From CAVPDE01 sp963702565 (GTDB lineage: Bacteria; Desulfobacterota; DSM-4660; Desulfatiglandales; HGW-15): 64,000 nucleotides of DNA. The translations under genes were made by a program, and so were the position numbers. Below the pieces are notes generated by a model. The model saw only the letters and a list, made by a program, of their open reading frames with translations. It ran no database searches and was not told where the DNA came from. Where the stretch lies: assembly GCA_963702565.1 (NCBI GenBank), contig CAVPDE010000015.1, positions 62,001 through 126,000 of the forward strand. The letters run 5' to 3'. Below are positions 14,816 through 23,440 of the stretch, in pieces; position 1 is the stretch's first letter; every line of letters begins with the position of its first letter.

Positions 14816-17107
14816 ATGGCCGGAAAATACCGATTCATCGGCAAGGTGACGCCCCGGAAGGATGCTGCAGAGATCCTTACGGGAAGGGCGAAGTTTCTGA
14901 ACGACATCAAGCTCCCTGACATGCTCTACGGAAAGGTGTTGAGAAGTCCTCACCCGCACGCGCTCATCAAGAAAATAAACAAAGCCAAAGCGGAAAAGCT
15001 GGGAGGCGTTCGCGCCGTCCTCACCTGGAAGGATGTTCCTGCCTGGAAGGGAGGCACGCCCCGTTGCAAGCGCGTGCTCGATCAAAAGGTCAGGTTTGTA
15101 GGCGATGCCGTGGCTCTTGTGGCGGCCACAAGCGAAGAGATCGCCGATGAGGCACTTCGCCTCATCGACGTGCAGTATGAGGTGCTGCCGCATGTTTTCG
15201 ACATGGAAGAGGCCCTGAAGCCAGGAGCGCCAAAACTCTACGACGAATTCCCCGGCAACGTGGTGACCCCCGGCGTGCCCTTTTTCGGCCCCAAGAGCCT
15301 TAAAGAAGTGGTCATGGGGGATGTGGACAGGGGATTTGCCGAGGCTGATGTCATCACAGAAGGAACCTATTCATACGAGAACATTCCCAACCCTTTGCCG
15401 CCTGAGGCTCCGGGCGCCATAGCGCTGTGGGAAGAACCGAACAAGGTGACCCTGTGGGTGTCGAACCAGGCTTCGTATATGGACAAGGTGACGCTCTTCC
15501 ATGTGTTCAACCGAGAGGTTGAAGTGCGAAGCATCGGCGGGCCTTGCGGCGGCAGTTATGGGTCGAAGTTCATGTCCTGGCAGGTGCAGTCTCACGCCGT
15601 GCTCCTGAGCAGGGCGACAGGAAAGCCCGTGAAGGTCTGCATGACCAAGGAAGAGCACCTTGCTGCGTTCACGCTTCGGCCTGGGTCGCGCATGAGCGCC
15701 AAGGTGGGCATGAAAAAAGACGGCACCGTCACAGCGGTCTCAGGCCGGTGGCTCATCGACACGGGCTACTATTCCATGACTACGCAGTCGCAGGTTGCCG
15801 TGGGCTGCGGCGAGGTCCAGATCATGGTACGGTGCGCCAACTGGAACCTGAAGCCCACCATCGTCTGCACGAACCGCAACGCCTCGGGTATCGTGAGGGG
15901 CTTCGGCGGCCAGGAGCTCAAGTGCATCCTCATCCCGCTTCTCAGCCTGGCCATGGAGAAACTCGGCATCGACCCCTTCGACTTTCTCAAGAAAAACTAC
16001 GTGAAGCCGGGCGACGGGTACATCTGGCGGGACGGCATCTGGTACACCTATCGCGGGGTGGACTACTCGGAGGCCATGGACAAAGGGGCTGAGCGCTTCG
16101 GCTGGAAAGAAAAGTGGAAGGGATGGCTCAAGCCCTCTTTCCTGGACAGCACTAAAAGACGGGGCGTGGGCGTGGGGGTCCACGGAAACGCTGACATCGG
16201 TGAGGATGCTTCCGAGGCCTATGTGCGCCTGCATCCGGACGGGACGGCCATGATCACCTCGTGCGTCACGGAACACGGGACAGGACAACGGAGCAACTTT
16301 GTCAAGATGGTGGCTGAGGTGCTCCAGGTGCCGTTAGAGAAAGTGTCGCTCTCGCCTGCGGATTCGCTGATCACCCCTTATGAATTCGGGCCGGCCGGGT
16401 CCCGCGGAACCTATGCCATCGGGAGCGCGATAATTGCGGCTGCGGAAGACGCAAGGCGCAAGCTCTTTGAGCTTGTGGCTCTAAGGCTTGAGGCGGCCCC
16501 GGACGATCTCGACACGGAAGACGGCGTGATCTTTGTGAAGAGCAACCCGCAGAAAAGGCTGCCGTGGAAGGCCATGGGCATCGACAGAACGTGCACGGGG
16601 TACGGCCGGTTCGATCCTGATTACACCCTGTCGAACTGCATGATGTCTTTTGTGGAAGTGGAGGTCGACACGGAAACCGGTAAGGTGACTCTGGTGCGCG
16701 TCGTGAATGCAACGAATGCAGGCCAGGTCATAGATCCCCAGGGGATCGAGGGCCAGCTCAACGGTTGCCTGGGGTCTGCGGGCATTGACAGTGCTCTCTT
16801 CGAAGAGACGGTCATAGACCCCTCCACAGGGCACACGCTCAATGCGAACATGATCGACTACAAGTGGCGGACTTTTTCCGAGCTGCCCGTGATCGACAAT
16901 GTGGTCCTGGAGACGCCTTTTGCCAGCCACCGTTTCCACGCGGTGGGCATAGGAGAAGTGGCTACGTCCCCTGGCCCTTCGGCAATCCTCATGGCCGCCT
17001 CAAACGCTGTGGGGCTTTGGCTCCATGAGTACCCGGTGACACCCGAGAGGGTGCTCAAGGCGCTGGGTAAAGTCGCGCCCCGGGGCAAGAAAGGAGGTGC
17101 GGCATGA
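14816..17107 (+). CDS. Molybdenum hydroxylase large (molybdopterin-binding) subunit
   Basis: A 763-residue catalytic subunit. The N-terminal ald_Xan_dh domain begins GKVTPRKDAAEILTGRAKFLNDI. The Mo-cofactor domain contains SIGGPCGGSYGSKF, the dithiolene contact IVRGFGGQELK, and near the C-terminus HAVGIGEVATSPGPSA, which supplies the conserved catalytic Glu (GxGE). The substrate cannot be told from sequence; the subunit set recalls hydroxybenzoyl-CoA reductase and aldehyde or purine hydroxylases. ATG 14816 follows the small-subunit stop by 5 bases. The 3' end overlaps the FAD-subunit start by 4 bases (ATGA), so the three genes form one operon. The selB/yqeC/xdhC set nearby suggests a selenium-dependent form. 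Confidence 0.92.
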   Translation: MAGKYRFIGKVTPRKDAAEILTGRAKFLNDIKLPDMLYGKVLRSPHPHALIKKINKAKAEKLGGVRAVLTWKDVPAWKGGTPRCKRVLDQKVRFVGDAVALVAATSEEIADEALRLIDVQYEVLPHVFDMEEALKPGAPKLYDEFPGNVVTPGVPFFGPKSLKEVVMGDVDRGFAEADVITEGTYSYENIPNPLPPEAPGAIALWEEPNKVTLWVSNQASYMDKVTLFHVFNREVEVRSIGGPCGGSYGSKFMSWQVQSHAVLLSRATGKPVKVCMTKEEHLAAFTLRPGSRMSAKVGMKKDGTVTAVSGRWLIDTGYYSMTTQSQVAVGCGEVQIMVRCANWNLKPTIVCTNRNASGIVRGFGGQELKCILIPLLSLAMEKLGIDPFDFLKKNYVKPGDGYIWRDGIWYTYRGVDYSEAMDKGAERFGWKEKWKGWLKPSFLDSTKRRGVGVGVHGNADIGEDASEAYVRLHPDGTAMITSCVTEHGTGQRSNFVKMVAEVLQVPLEKVSLSPADSLITPYEFGPAGSRGTYAIGSAIIAAAEDARRKLFELVALRLEAAPDDLDTEDGVIFVKSNPQKRLPWKAMGIDRTCTGYGRFDPDYTLSNCMMSFVEVEVDTETGKVTLVRVVNATNAGQVIDPQGIEGQLNGCLGSAGIDSALFEETVIDPSTGHTLNANMIDYKWRTFSELPVIDNVVLETPFASHRFHAVGIGEVATSPGPSAILMAASNAVGLWLHEYPVTPERVLKALGKVAPRGKKGGAA

Positions 17108-18105
17108 GACCTTTCACCCACGTTAATGCGCAGTCGGTCAAGGAAGTCTGCAAGCTGCTGGCTGAATATGACGGCAAGGCGGTTCTCAATGCAGGCGGCA
17201 CAGATCTTCTTGGTTCTCTTAAGGGGGAGAATCTTTTCGAGTATCCTGAAGCCATTATCAACATCAAGACGATTAGCGGTCTGGAGAAGATCGTCGAAAG
17301 CAAGGGTATGCTTCGGATAGGGGCGCTCGCAAAGCTCTCGGCCCTTGTGAACTCCGCTCTTTTGAGCGAACGATACCCTGCCCTTCCAGATGCAGCCCGC
17401 TCTGTGGCCACGCCTCAGATTCGAAATGCGGCCACCATCGGCGGAAACCTGTGCCAGGATGTTCGCTGCTGGTATTACCGCTATCCGCGCCACATAGGTG
17501 GGCCTATAAATTGTGTGCGCAAGGGCAAGGGTCCTTGCCTTGCAGTGAAGGGCGACAATCGTTATCACGCCGTGACGGGCGCAAAGAAATGTTTTGCCGT
17601 CTGCCCCTCGGACACTGCCGTGGCTCTGGCTGCCCTCGATGGGCAGATCGCCATTGCGGGCCCGGAAGGCGAAAGAAAGATAGCGGTGACGGACTTCTAC
17701 AACCCTCTGGGAAACAGCCTGAGGCGCGGCGAAATGGTGACAGGAGTGGAAGTGCCGTCGGTTGAGGAAGAGTCCATGCAGGCATTCCTCAAATTCACCC
17801 TGAGAAAGCCCGTCGACTTTGCGATTGTGAGCGTGGCGGCCGTCATCGCCGTCAAGGCAGGGGTGTGCACGAATGCTCGTATCGCCCTCGGGGCTGTGGC
17901 GGCCGGCCCGGTAAGAGCAACAAAAGCTGAAAAAATCCTTGTGGGCAAACCAGTCGATGAGAATGCGGCCGCTGATGCGGCAGAGGCGGCACTGGCAGGT
18001 GCCAAACCTCTCAGCATGAACGCCTACAAAATCGAGATCGCCAAAACTCTTGTCAAAAGAGCCATCCTGCAAAGCAGGAAGCCTTGCGAAACTAATTACT
18101 TCTGA
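17104..18105 (+). CDS. Molybdenum hydroxylase FAD subunit with extra Cys cluster
   Basis: A 333-residue CoxM-like flavoprotein subunit. FAD-binding motifs are NAGGTDLLG (residues 29-37) and TIGGNLCQDVRCWYYRYP. Between them and CPSDTAVALAAL lies an insertion with cysteines at 117, 122, 137, 145, 163 and 167. This matches the loop that binds an additional [4Fe-4S] cluster in PaoB/YagS and in the beta subunit of 4-hydroxybenzoyl-CoA reductase. The extra cluster implies a longer electron path, perhaps to or from a low-potential ferredoxin. The last 14 bases overlap the convergent gene at 18092. Confidence 0.9.
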   Translation: MRPFTHVNAQSVKEVCKLLAEYDGKAVLNAGGTDLLGSLKGENLFEYPEAIINIKTISGLEKIVESKGMLRIGALAKLSALVNSALLSERYPALPDAARSVATPQIRNAATIGGNLCQDVRCWYYRYPRHIGGPINCVRKGKGPCLAVKGDNRYHAVTGAKKCFAVCPSDTAVALAALDGQIAIAGPEGERKIAVTDFYNPLGNSLRRGEMVTGVEVPSVEEESMQAFLKFTLRKPVDFAIVSVAAVIAVKAGVCTNARIALGAVAAGPVRATKAEKILVGKPVDENAAADAAEAALAGAKPLSMNAYKIEIAKTLVKRAILQSRKPCETNYF

Positions 18106-18439
18106 AGAAGTCCCTAATCTCCTTTCCCACTTGCTTGAAGGCGTCGCCGGTCTTTTTGCCCACGTCCTTGAACCACTCGCCGACGGACTTGCTCGTTTCC
18201 TTTGCCTGTTGCCCCGTAGCCTTGCCCATCTTACTGGCACCTTGACCGACTTCTGTTCCTCCTTTCTTGAAGGCTTTACCAACTTCTTTGCCCACTTCTT
18301 TTATGGCTTGGCCAGTGTCTTCCCCCATTTGCTTGAAACCCTGGCCAACATTTTGTGCACCTTCTTTGAAGGAATCGTCAGCCCAGCATGGGAACACCAG
18401 AGAAACAGCCATTAGCACGGCGATCACCATAGCTCGCAT
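18092..18439 (-). CDS. Small exported amphipathic-repeat protein
   Basis: A 115-residue protein with a signal peptide (about 1-20, ending FPCWADD). The mature part is a run of short helix-forming units of the form GQ..K..GK..G.A.K, such as EVGKEVGKAFKKGGTEVGQG. No cysteines or known catalytic motifs occur after the signal. Such sequences resemble surface-active or membrane-associating helical proteins, but the function is unknown. The ribosome site GGGAGGG lies 4-10 bases upstream of the ATG. The gene is convergent with, and overlaps, the hydroxylase FAD gene. Confidence 0.75.
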   Translation of the reverse strand: MRAMVIAVLMAVSLVFPCWADDSFKEGAQNVGQGFKQMGEDTGQAIKEVGKEVGKAFKKGGTEVGQGASKMGKATGQQAKETSKSVGEWFKDVGKKTGDAFKQVGKEIRDFFRSN

Positions 18440-18806
18440 ATATCCCTCCCGGAAAAACGTGTCAAGGATCAGGCTCTCCCAGAAGCTAACAGACGCACTT
18501 CATTATAACTGGTAGCAGTTCTCACGTGCAATAATTGCATCTCTCTATCAACGAATATCCGATCCCGGGAACACTCGGCTAAAAATGTCTAATAGGGGAC
18601 ATCATTTCACCGCTTTGCTGGTTCGACCGAGTGTCGTCAACCTCGTGAAAATAATGGCATGTATATGTTACCCATTATCCCTCAGTCCCAATCTTTTGTC
18701 CAGGTCTGGCTCAACTTCTTCGACTCTCCTTCTGCTCTTCGGTCGGAGACCTTGAGCGAGAAAAGGGCACGAATGGTTTTTTATTCGTGCCCTTTTCGAG
18801 TCGAAA
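18440..18806. other. Spacer with RAYT-end-like sequence and a hairpin
   Basis: No gene is seen. AATAGGGGACATCATTTC (18591-18608) shares its first ten or so bases with the RAYT unit ends (3708, 4775). The remainder is non-repetitive until the hairpin at 18760-18797. Confidence 0.5.
18760..18797 (-). terminator. Hairpin downstream of tRNA-Asn
   Basis: A perfect 15-bp inverted repeat (GAAAAGGGCACGAAT / ATTCGTGCCCTTTTC) encloses a T-rich loop just past the 3' end of the tRNA. It could terminate or protect the tRNA transcript, but there is no T-run after the stem on the minus strand. Confidence 0.45.
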
Positions 18807-18882
18807 TGGCTCCCCGGGACAGACTCGAACTGCCGACCAAGTGGTTAACAGCCACCCGCTCTACCGACTGAGCTACCGGGGA
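18807..18882 (-). tRNA. tRNA-Asn (GTT anticodon)
   Basis: Read on the minus strand, the 5' acceptor arm TCCCCGG pairs with CCGGGGA. The D arm is GCTCAGTCGGTAGAGC, the anticodon loop CTGTTAA contains GTT, the T arm has GTTCGAGTC, and a G discriminator is followed by an encoded CCA. It is 76 nt including CCA. It is not the selenocysteine tRNA despite the neighbouring selB. Confidence 0.95.
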
Positions 18883-19080
18883 ATGTTTGCGATATGGTAA
18901 CGCAGACAAAGATAATTATCTAACAAAATCATATCGTCAGGTCAATAGAAAAACATCCGATCTTTGTGAAGGATCTCGAAGAGTTGAAGAACCGGGCCAA
19001 GCTATTCGCCTTGACAGGTTTGGGGATTCACTCTATGTAGAAGAGTCCACTGGGAAAAACGAAACCAAACAGGTAGAGCC

Positions 19081-20985
19081 ATGAAACAAATCATTCTGGG
19101 AACCGCAGGCCACATCGATCACGGGAAGACCTCCCTTGTCAAGGCCATGACAGGCATTGATACGGACCGCCTCAAGGAGGAAAAGGAGCGAGGCATCACC
19201 ATAGAGCTCGGATTTGCCCACCTCGGACTGCCGAGCGGTCAGATCCTGGGAATCGTCGATGTGCCGGGCCATGAGAAATTTGTGAAACACATGGTTGCCG
19301 GGGCGACGGGTGTGGATCTTGTGGCTCTCGTGATCGCAGCGGACGAAGGCGTGATGCCCCAGACCCGGGAGCATCTGGAGATCTGCCAGCTCCTGAGGGT
19401 GAAAAAGGGTCTTGTTGTTCTGACTAAAATAGACATGGTGGATCAGGAATGGCTTGAACTCGTGAAGGAAGACGTGTCGACTTTTCTGTCCGAAACGTTT
19501 CTCGCCGGCGCACCGATTCTTCCGGTTTCTTCTGTGACCGGACGAGGAATCAAGGAATTGGTGGAAGTGCTCGACGGCATGGTCAAGGAAGTCCCGGAAA
19601 GGGAGACGAGCGGGTTTTTCCGTCTCCCGGTGGACCGGGTATTCACGATGAAAGGGTTCGGGACGGTGGTCACCGGGACGACGATTTCTGGCCTCATCAG
19701 GACAGGCGACGAAGTGACCCTTTATCCCAAGTGCTTGGAGGCCCGCGTCAGGGGAGTCCAGGTGCACAATCGCGAAGTCCAAGAGGTGAGCGCCGGCCTG
19801 AGAACAGCCATCAATGTGCAGGGAGTTGAAAAGGAGCAGATCGAGCGGGGCGATGTCGTGGCCACGAAAGATTCTCTTAGGCCCACTCGAATCGTGGATG
19901 TGGTCCTTCACCACCTCAAGAGCGCACCCAGAAAGATCAAGAACAGAGCGAAAGTGCGTTTCCACGCGGGTACCTCGGAGATCATTTCGAGGGTGGTGCT
20001 TCTGGACAGAGATGAGCTCAATCCTGGAGACACGTGCTTCGCTGAAATAAGACTTGAAGAGCCTGTGGCGGTGCTTGCCCGGGACCGCTATGTCCTGAGG
20101 AGCTATTCGCCGGTGCGGGCCATTGCCGGAGGAGAGATCCTCAACGCCGCTCCCCAGAAAAAGAAACGCTTTTCAGAAGCAACCCTCGCCGAGCTGAAGG
20201 TTCTCAATTCAGGGAACCTGAGCGAGATCACCGAGCAGTTTGTGCTCGCCAGCCGCTTTGATGGAGTGGAGCAGTCGGCGCTGCCATTCCTCACCAATGC
20301 GAGCAGGAAAAAGCTGGATGAAATCGTGAAAACGCTTCAGGCAAAGAAGCAATTGATCCAGTACGACAAGGACAAGGGAGCCCTTGTTCATGCTGATTAT
20401 CTCAAGAGGGCCAGAGATCAGATCCTGTCTATTCTCGATCAGTACCACAAAGATTTCCCTCTGAAAGTGGGGCTGCTCAAGGAAGAGCTTCGTTCCAGGA
20501 CAGCCGCGTCAGGGGATTCGAAATTGTTCAACTTCGTGATCACCCAGTTGGGACAGGAAGGAGTCGTGGTCCAGGACAAGGAGGTCATCCGGCTCAAGGA
20601 GCACCGCGTGACCCTGGCCCAGGATCAGGAGAAGGTTCGGCAGCAGATTGAAGAGATTTATTTGAAGGGCGCTCTGCAGCCTCCCTATTTCAAGGAATTG
20701 TTGGAGAAGTTTCCCGGCCACTCAGGCACCGATGTGCTCCAGGTCATGGTGAAGGATGGAATCCTGATTAAGGTCAAAGAGGACCTGTTTTTTCACAAAG
20801 ACGTGATCGAGCAACTGAAAGAGAGACTGGTTGCCGTTCTGAAAGAAAAAGGGGAGATAGACACCCCCCAGTTCAAGGACATGACCGGCGCTTCCAGGAA
20901 ATACACCATTCCTCTCCTCGAATACTTCGACATCACGCAGCTGACAATGAGGATCGGCGACAAGAGGGTGTTGAGGAGAAAATGA
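19081..20985 (+). CDS. selB: Selenocysteine-specific elongation factor SelB
   Basis: A 634-residue GTPase that delivers Sec-tRNA to UGA codons next to a SECIS hairpin. The GTPase motifs are GHIDHGKTSLVKAMTG (G1), ERGITIELGFA (G2), DVPGHEKFVKHM (G3) and TKIDM (G4). EF-Tu-like domains II and III follow, including RVFTMKGFGTVVTGT, and the C-terminal winged-helix repeats (about residues 370-634) bind SECIS RNA. The length is normal. Its presence shows that the organism decodes selenocysteine. It precedes yqeC and xdhC on the same strand, placing it in a selenium/molybdenum context. Confidence 0.95.
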   Translation: MKQIILGTAGHIDHGKTSLVKAMTGIDTDRLKEEKERGITIELGFAHLGLPSGQILGIVDVPGHEKFVKHMVAGATGVDLVALVIAADEGVMPQTREHLEICQLLRVKKGLVVLTKIDMVDQEWLELVKEDVSTFLSETFLAGAPILPVSSVTGRGIKELVEVLDGMVKEVPERETSGFFRLPVDRVFTMKGFGTVVTGTTISGLIRTGDEVTLYPKCLEARVRGVQVHNREVQEVSAGLRTAINVQGVEKEQIERGDVVATKDSLRPTRIVDVVLHHLKSAPRKIKNRAKVRFHAGTSEIISRVVLLDRDELNPGDTCFAEIRLEEPVAVLARDRYVLRSYSPVRAIAGGEILNAAPQKKKRFSEATLAELKVLNSGNLSEITEQFVLASRFDGVEQSALPFLTNASRKKLDEIVKTLQAKKQLIQYDKDKGALVHADYLKRARDQILSILDQYHKDFPLKVGLLKEELRSRTAASGDSKLFNFVITQLGQEGVVVQDKEVIRLKEHRVTLAQDQEKVRQQIEEIYLKGALQPPYFKELLEKFPGHSGTDVLQVMVKDGILIKVKEDLFFHKDVIEQLKERLVAVLKEKGEIDTPQFKDMTGASRKYTIPLLEYFDITQLTMRIGDKRVLRRK

Positions 20986-21041
20986 GTGACGAGTGACAAG
21001 TTCAGAAACACAAGAAGATGCCTTACTCGTCACTCGTCACT
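20984..21041. repeat. Iterated-word hairpin at the end of selB
   Basis: GAGTGACGAGTGAC (20984-20997) begins inside the selB stop codon and is mirrored by CACTCGTCACT (21031-21041); both arms are made of repeated GTGAC(GA) words. The same word pair occurs at 12317-12387. It may act as an intercistronic stem-loop between selB and yqeC. Confidence 0.6.
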
Positions 21042-21073
21042 AAGATGACAACGGACAACTGACAACGGATATT

Positions 21074-21826
21074 GTGCAACAAGCACGGCATCTTAATGAA
21101 TTGAAGAAGACAGTCAAAAGCCTGATAGACGCTCTAGGACTCGGTGCTCGTGAACACGTTGCCCTTGTGGGGGGCGGCGGCAAGACGACGCTCATGTTCG
21201 CGCTCGCCGAGGAACTGAGGCTCAAGGGAACACGAGTCATCGCGTCAACGACCACGAAGGTGCGGCACAGGGAAGCTTTGCAATATGAAAAGGTCCTTCT
21301 TGTCGAAGACGATGCGGACTGGAGAAATAAAGCCAGGGAGGGACTCAGCCGAGAAAGAACTGTTTTCGTGGGGGGGAGCCTCCTCGATTCAGGGAAAGTT
21401 GAGGGGATCAGCGCTTCTCTTGCAGACGCAGTCTTTCAGGATTCGAAGGTTCATTACCTGGTCGTCGAGGCGGACGGTTCGGCGGGTCACCCTTTGAAAG
21501 CGCCGGCAGAGCATGAACCGGTCCTTCCCAGCTCTGTCACGATGGTTGTGGCCGTGATGGGTCTTGAAGCCATCGGCGCACGGCTGGATGAGGCGACCGC
21601 CTTCAGGGTTGAACAAGTCAGAAAGGTCACGGGGCTAGAACCTGGAAGCGTTCTCGCTCCAAGAGCGCTTGCTAGGATTTTCCTGCACCCATCAGGGCTG
21701 TTCAAGGGGACTCCCGATGTTGCAAGAAGAGTTGTTTTTCTGAACAAAGGGGATCTGATCGAAGAGAAGACAAAGGCTGAAGAACTGGCGGATATTGTTC
21801 TTGCTGACCCGGCAAAGACAAATTAA
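21074..21826 (+). CDS. yqeC: YqeC-type selenium-dependent hydroxylase accessory protein
   Basis: A 250-residue P-loop protein: VALVGGGGKTTLMFALA (about residues 29-45) followed by TRVIASTTTKV, then LVVEADGSAGHPLKAPAEHEPVLP and FLNKGD. YqeC proteins occur almost only in genomes with selenium-dependent molybdenum hydroxylases and are thought to help insert the labile selenium cofactor. The start is GTG 21074, after a repeat-derived spacer. It lies between selB and xdhC. Confidence 0.88.
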   Translation: MQQARHLNELKKTVKSLIDALGLGAREHVALVGGGGKTTLMFALAEELRLKGTRVIASTTTKVRHREALQYEKVLLVEDDADWRNKAREGLSRERTVFVGGSLLDSGKVEGISASLADAVFQDSKVHYLVVEADGSAGHPLKAPAEHEPVLPSSVTMVVAVMGLEAIGARLDEATAFRVEQVRKVTGLEPGSVLAPRALARIFLHPSGLFKGTPDVARRVVFLNKGDLIEEKTKAEELADIVLADPAKTN

Positions 21827-21874
21827 CCGCGTGATTTTGGGATCACTTAAGCAAGGGATTTATCAGATTTTTTC

Positions 21875-21948
21875 AAATCCCTCCTGACCTCCCTTTAGAA
21901 AAGGGAGGGGATACCCCTCTTTGGTAAAGAGGGGACAGGGGAGATTTT
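21875..21948. repeat. Double-hairpin palindromic repeat (AAATCCCTCCTGACC type)
   Basis: An outer AAATCCCTCCTG...CAGGGGAGATTT pairing encloses two stems: CCTCCCTTT/AAAGGGAGG and CCCCTCTTT/AAAGAGGGG. Related C-rich and G-rich palindromes lie at 5572-5655 and, inside a coding sequence, at 45312-45485. Repeats of this look are widespread in many bacterial genomes. Confidence 0.7.
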
Positions 21949-21974
21949 GCGATTGTTCATAAGAGGGACAAACG

Positions 21975-23054
21975 ATGAAAGACGTTTACGGAAAAGCGGC
22001 AGAGTTGTTGAGCAAGAATGAGTTCTCCGTGCTCGCGACCATCATCAGGCTGACCGGATCCGGTCCAAGAGGAGCGGGAACCAAGTTCCTCATCCTGGAA
22101 GATGGGTCCTATGTGGGAACCATAGGAGGCGGGCTGCTTGAAGCGCGCGTGCTGGCGGCCGCCAAGAAGGTTTTTGCAACTCATGCACCCATAAGATTGA
22201 GCCTCAACCTCATGGGAAAGGATGTGGCGGAAACGGACATGATCTGCGGGGGAGACGTGGACATATTCCTTGAGCCGCTCTCCGCGGACAACCGGGATCA
22301 GATAGAGGGTTGCCGGAAAATCCTGGATATCCAGAAGCGGGGCGGCGCAGGCCTCCTTTTGACCGTGGTCAATACGGATCGGTGGCAAAAGGATATAGTC
22401 CCCCGGCAGTTCCTTTTGCCCGGGGCCGAGCCCACAGGAAATCTGCCCGGGATGAAAGCTGCTGCGCAAGAGATCACGAAAAACATGCCTCTTTGGCTCA
22501 AGCAAAGAGAACCCCGCCTTGTCGTTTCCAGAGATGACCTCGGGGCGAGCGTCGAGCTTTTTGTGGAACCGATTCTTGCGGATTCCGTCCTCTATATCTT
22601 CGGCGGAGGTCATGTCTCGGCTCAGATTATCCCTCTGGCAAGCCGGGTGGGATTCAAGGTGGAGGTCATCGACGATCGGCCGGAATTTGCTGATCCTGCG
22701 AGATTCCCCGATGCCGCCAAGGTCCACCAATGTCCATTTGAAGGCGTGCTCGAAAAAATCCCTGTGGACGAATTCTCCTACCTTGTCATTGTCACCAGGG
22801 GACACATCCACGACAAGACCGTGCTCGAGCAATGCCTCAGAAGCAGGGCGAAGTACATCGGTATGATCGGAAGCCGGCGCAAGAAAGCCATGATTTACGA
22901 AAAGCTCCTTGAAGAAGGCTTCACGAAATCAGACCTTGATCGGGTCCACGCACCCATCGGTCTGGACATCGGGGCAGAGACCCCGGAGGAAATAGCGGTG
23001 AGCATAGTTGGAGAACTTATTCAGGTCAGGGCAGGGAAAGAAGGGAAAGACTAA
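21975..23054 (+). CDS. xdhC: XdhC/CoxI family molybdenum-hydroxylase maturation protein
   Basis: A 359-residue two-domain protein. The N-terminal XdhC/CoxI domain contains TGSGPRGAGTKFLILEDGS and GTIGGGLLEARV. The C-terminal Rossmann domain contains YIFGGGHVS, IGMIGSRRK and HAPIGLDIGAETPEEIAVSI. XdhC binds the molybdenum cofactor, promotes its sulfuration and delivers it to hydroxylases. The Cys in DMICGGDVDIF is typical of the family. Together with the hydroxylase at 14301-18105 and yqeC it gives a complete-looking maturation context, though another expected partner, yqeB, is not in this window. Confidence 0.92.
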   Translation: MKDVYGKAAELLSKNEFSVLATIIRLTGSGPRGAGTKFLILEDGSYVGTIGGGLLEARVLAAAKKVFATHAPIRLSLNLMGKDVAETDMICGGDVDIFLEPLSADNRDQIEGCRKILDIQKRGGAGLLLTVVNTDRWQKDIVPRQFLLPGAEPTGNLPGMKAAAQEITKNMPLWLKQREPRLVVSRDDLGASVELFVEPILADSVLYIFGGGHVSAQIIPLASRVGFKVEVIDDRPEFADPARFPDAAKVHQCPFEGVLEKIPVDEFSYLVIVTRGHIHDKTVLEQCLRSRAKYIGMIGSRRKKAMIYEKLLEEGFTKSDLDRVHAPIGLDIGAETPEEIAVSIVGELIQVRAGKEGKD

Positions 23055-23125
23055 TCACGAAAACACGAAAACTGGAAAGCACGAAACAAATCCATATTTC
23101 CTTTTTCGTGTTTTCCTTGGCGAAG
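23055..23125. repeat. CACGAAA iterated-word inverted repeat
   Basis: CACGAAAACACGAAAACTGGAAAGCACGAAA at 23058-23088 (words CACGAAA) is followed after a short spacer by TTTTTCGTGTTTTCC (23103-23117), its complement in word type. Similar sequence lies at 690-718 and 44156-44222. Confidence 0.6.
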
Positions 23126-23171
23126 GGTTTTGGTTTTCGATCTTGATAGGGATAAAAACGGGAAGCAATTT

Positions 23172-23423
23172 ATGGGAAAGCACAAGCATCAGTTTGTCGA
23201 TGATTATGAAGGCCTTGTGGGGTTCGGTTTTGACCGGGAAACGGATGAGTTCACTCTCACCTGGTACCTGCAGAAGTTCTCCGATGACGACCACATGGCC
23301 CTGATTCGGGAGAGGCTGTCGGAGGAAGACCTGAAAACCCTCTTTGACCTGCTGGGAGGTCTCCTCAAGAAATACCTGTCAGAACAAGAATACCACCGGG
23401 TTTTCTTGAAGGAGGAGGATTAG
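23172..23423 (+). CDS. Small conserved cytosolic protein, unknown function
   Basis: An 83-residue acidic protein (GKHKHQFVDDYEGLVGFGF..., ending HRVFLKEED). There is no signal peptide, membrane segment or cysteine motif. Predicted structure is a short beta unit followed by two helices (SEEDLKTLFDLLGGLLKKYL). I recognise it only as a type of small uncharacterised protein seen in deltaproteobacteria. ATG 23172 is preferred to the in-frame extension at 23130, which runs into repeat sequence. It is followed after 17 bases by the transporter gene and may be cotranscribed with it. Confidence 0.7.
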   Translation: MGKHKHQFVDDYEGLVGFGFDRETDEFTLTWYLQKFSDDDHMALIRERLSEEDLKTLFDLLGGLLKKYLSEQEYHRVFLKEED

Positions 23424-23440
23424 CTCCTGTATAAAACATT

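Noticed and set aside
18807..18882. Selenocysteine tRNA next to selB
   Set aside because: The anticodon is GTT and the arms have normal lengths; it is tRNA-Asn.
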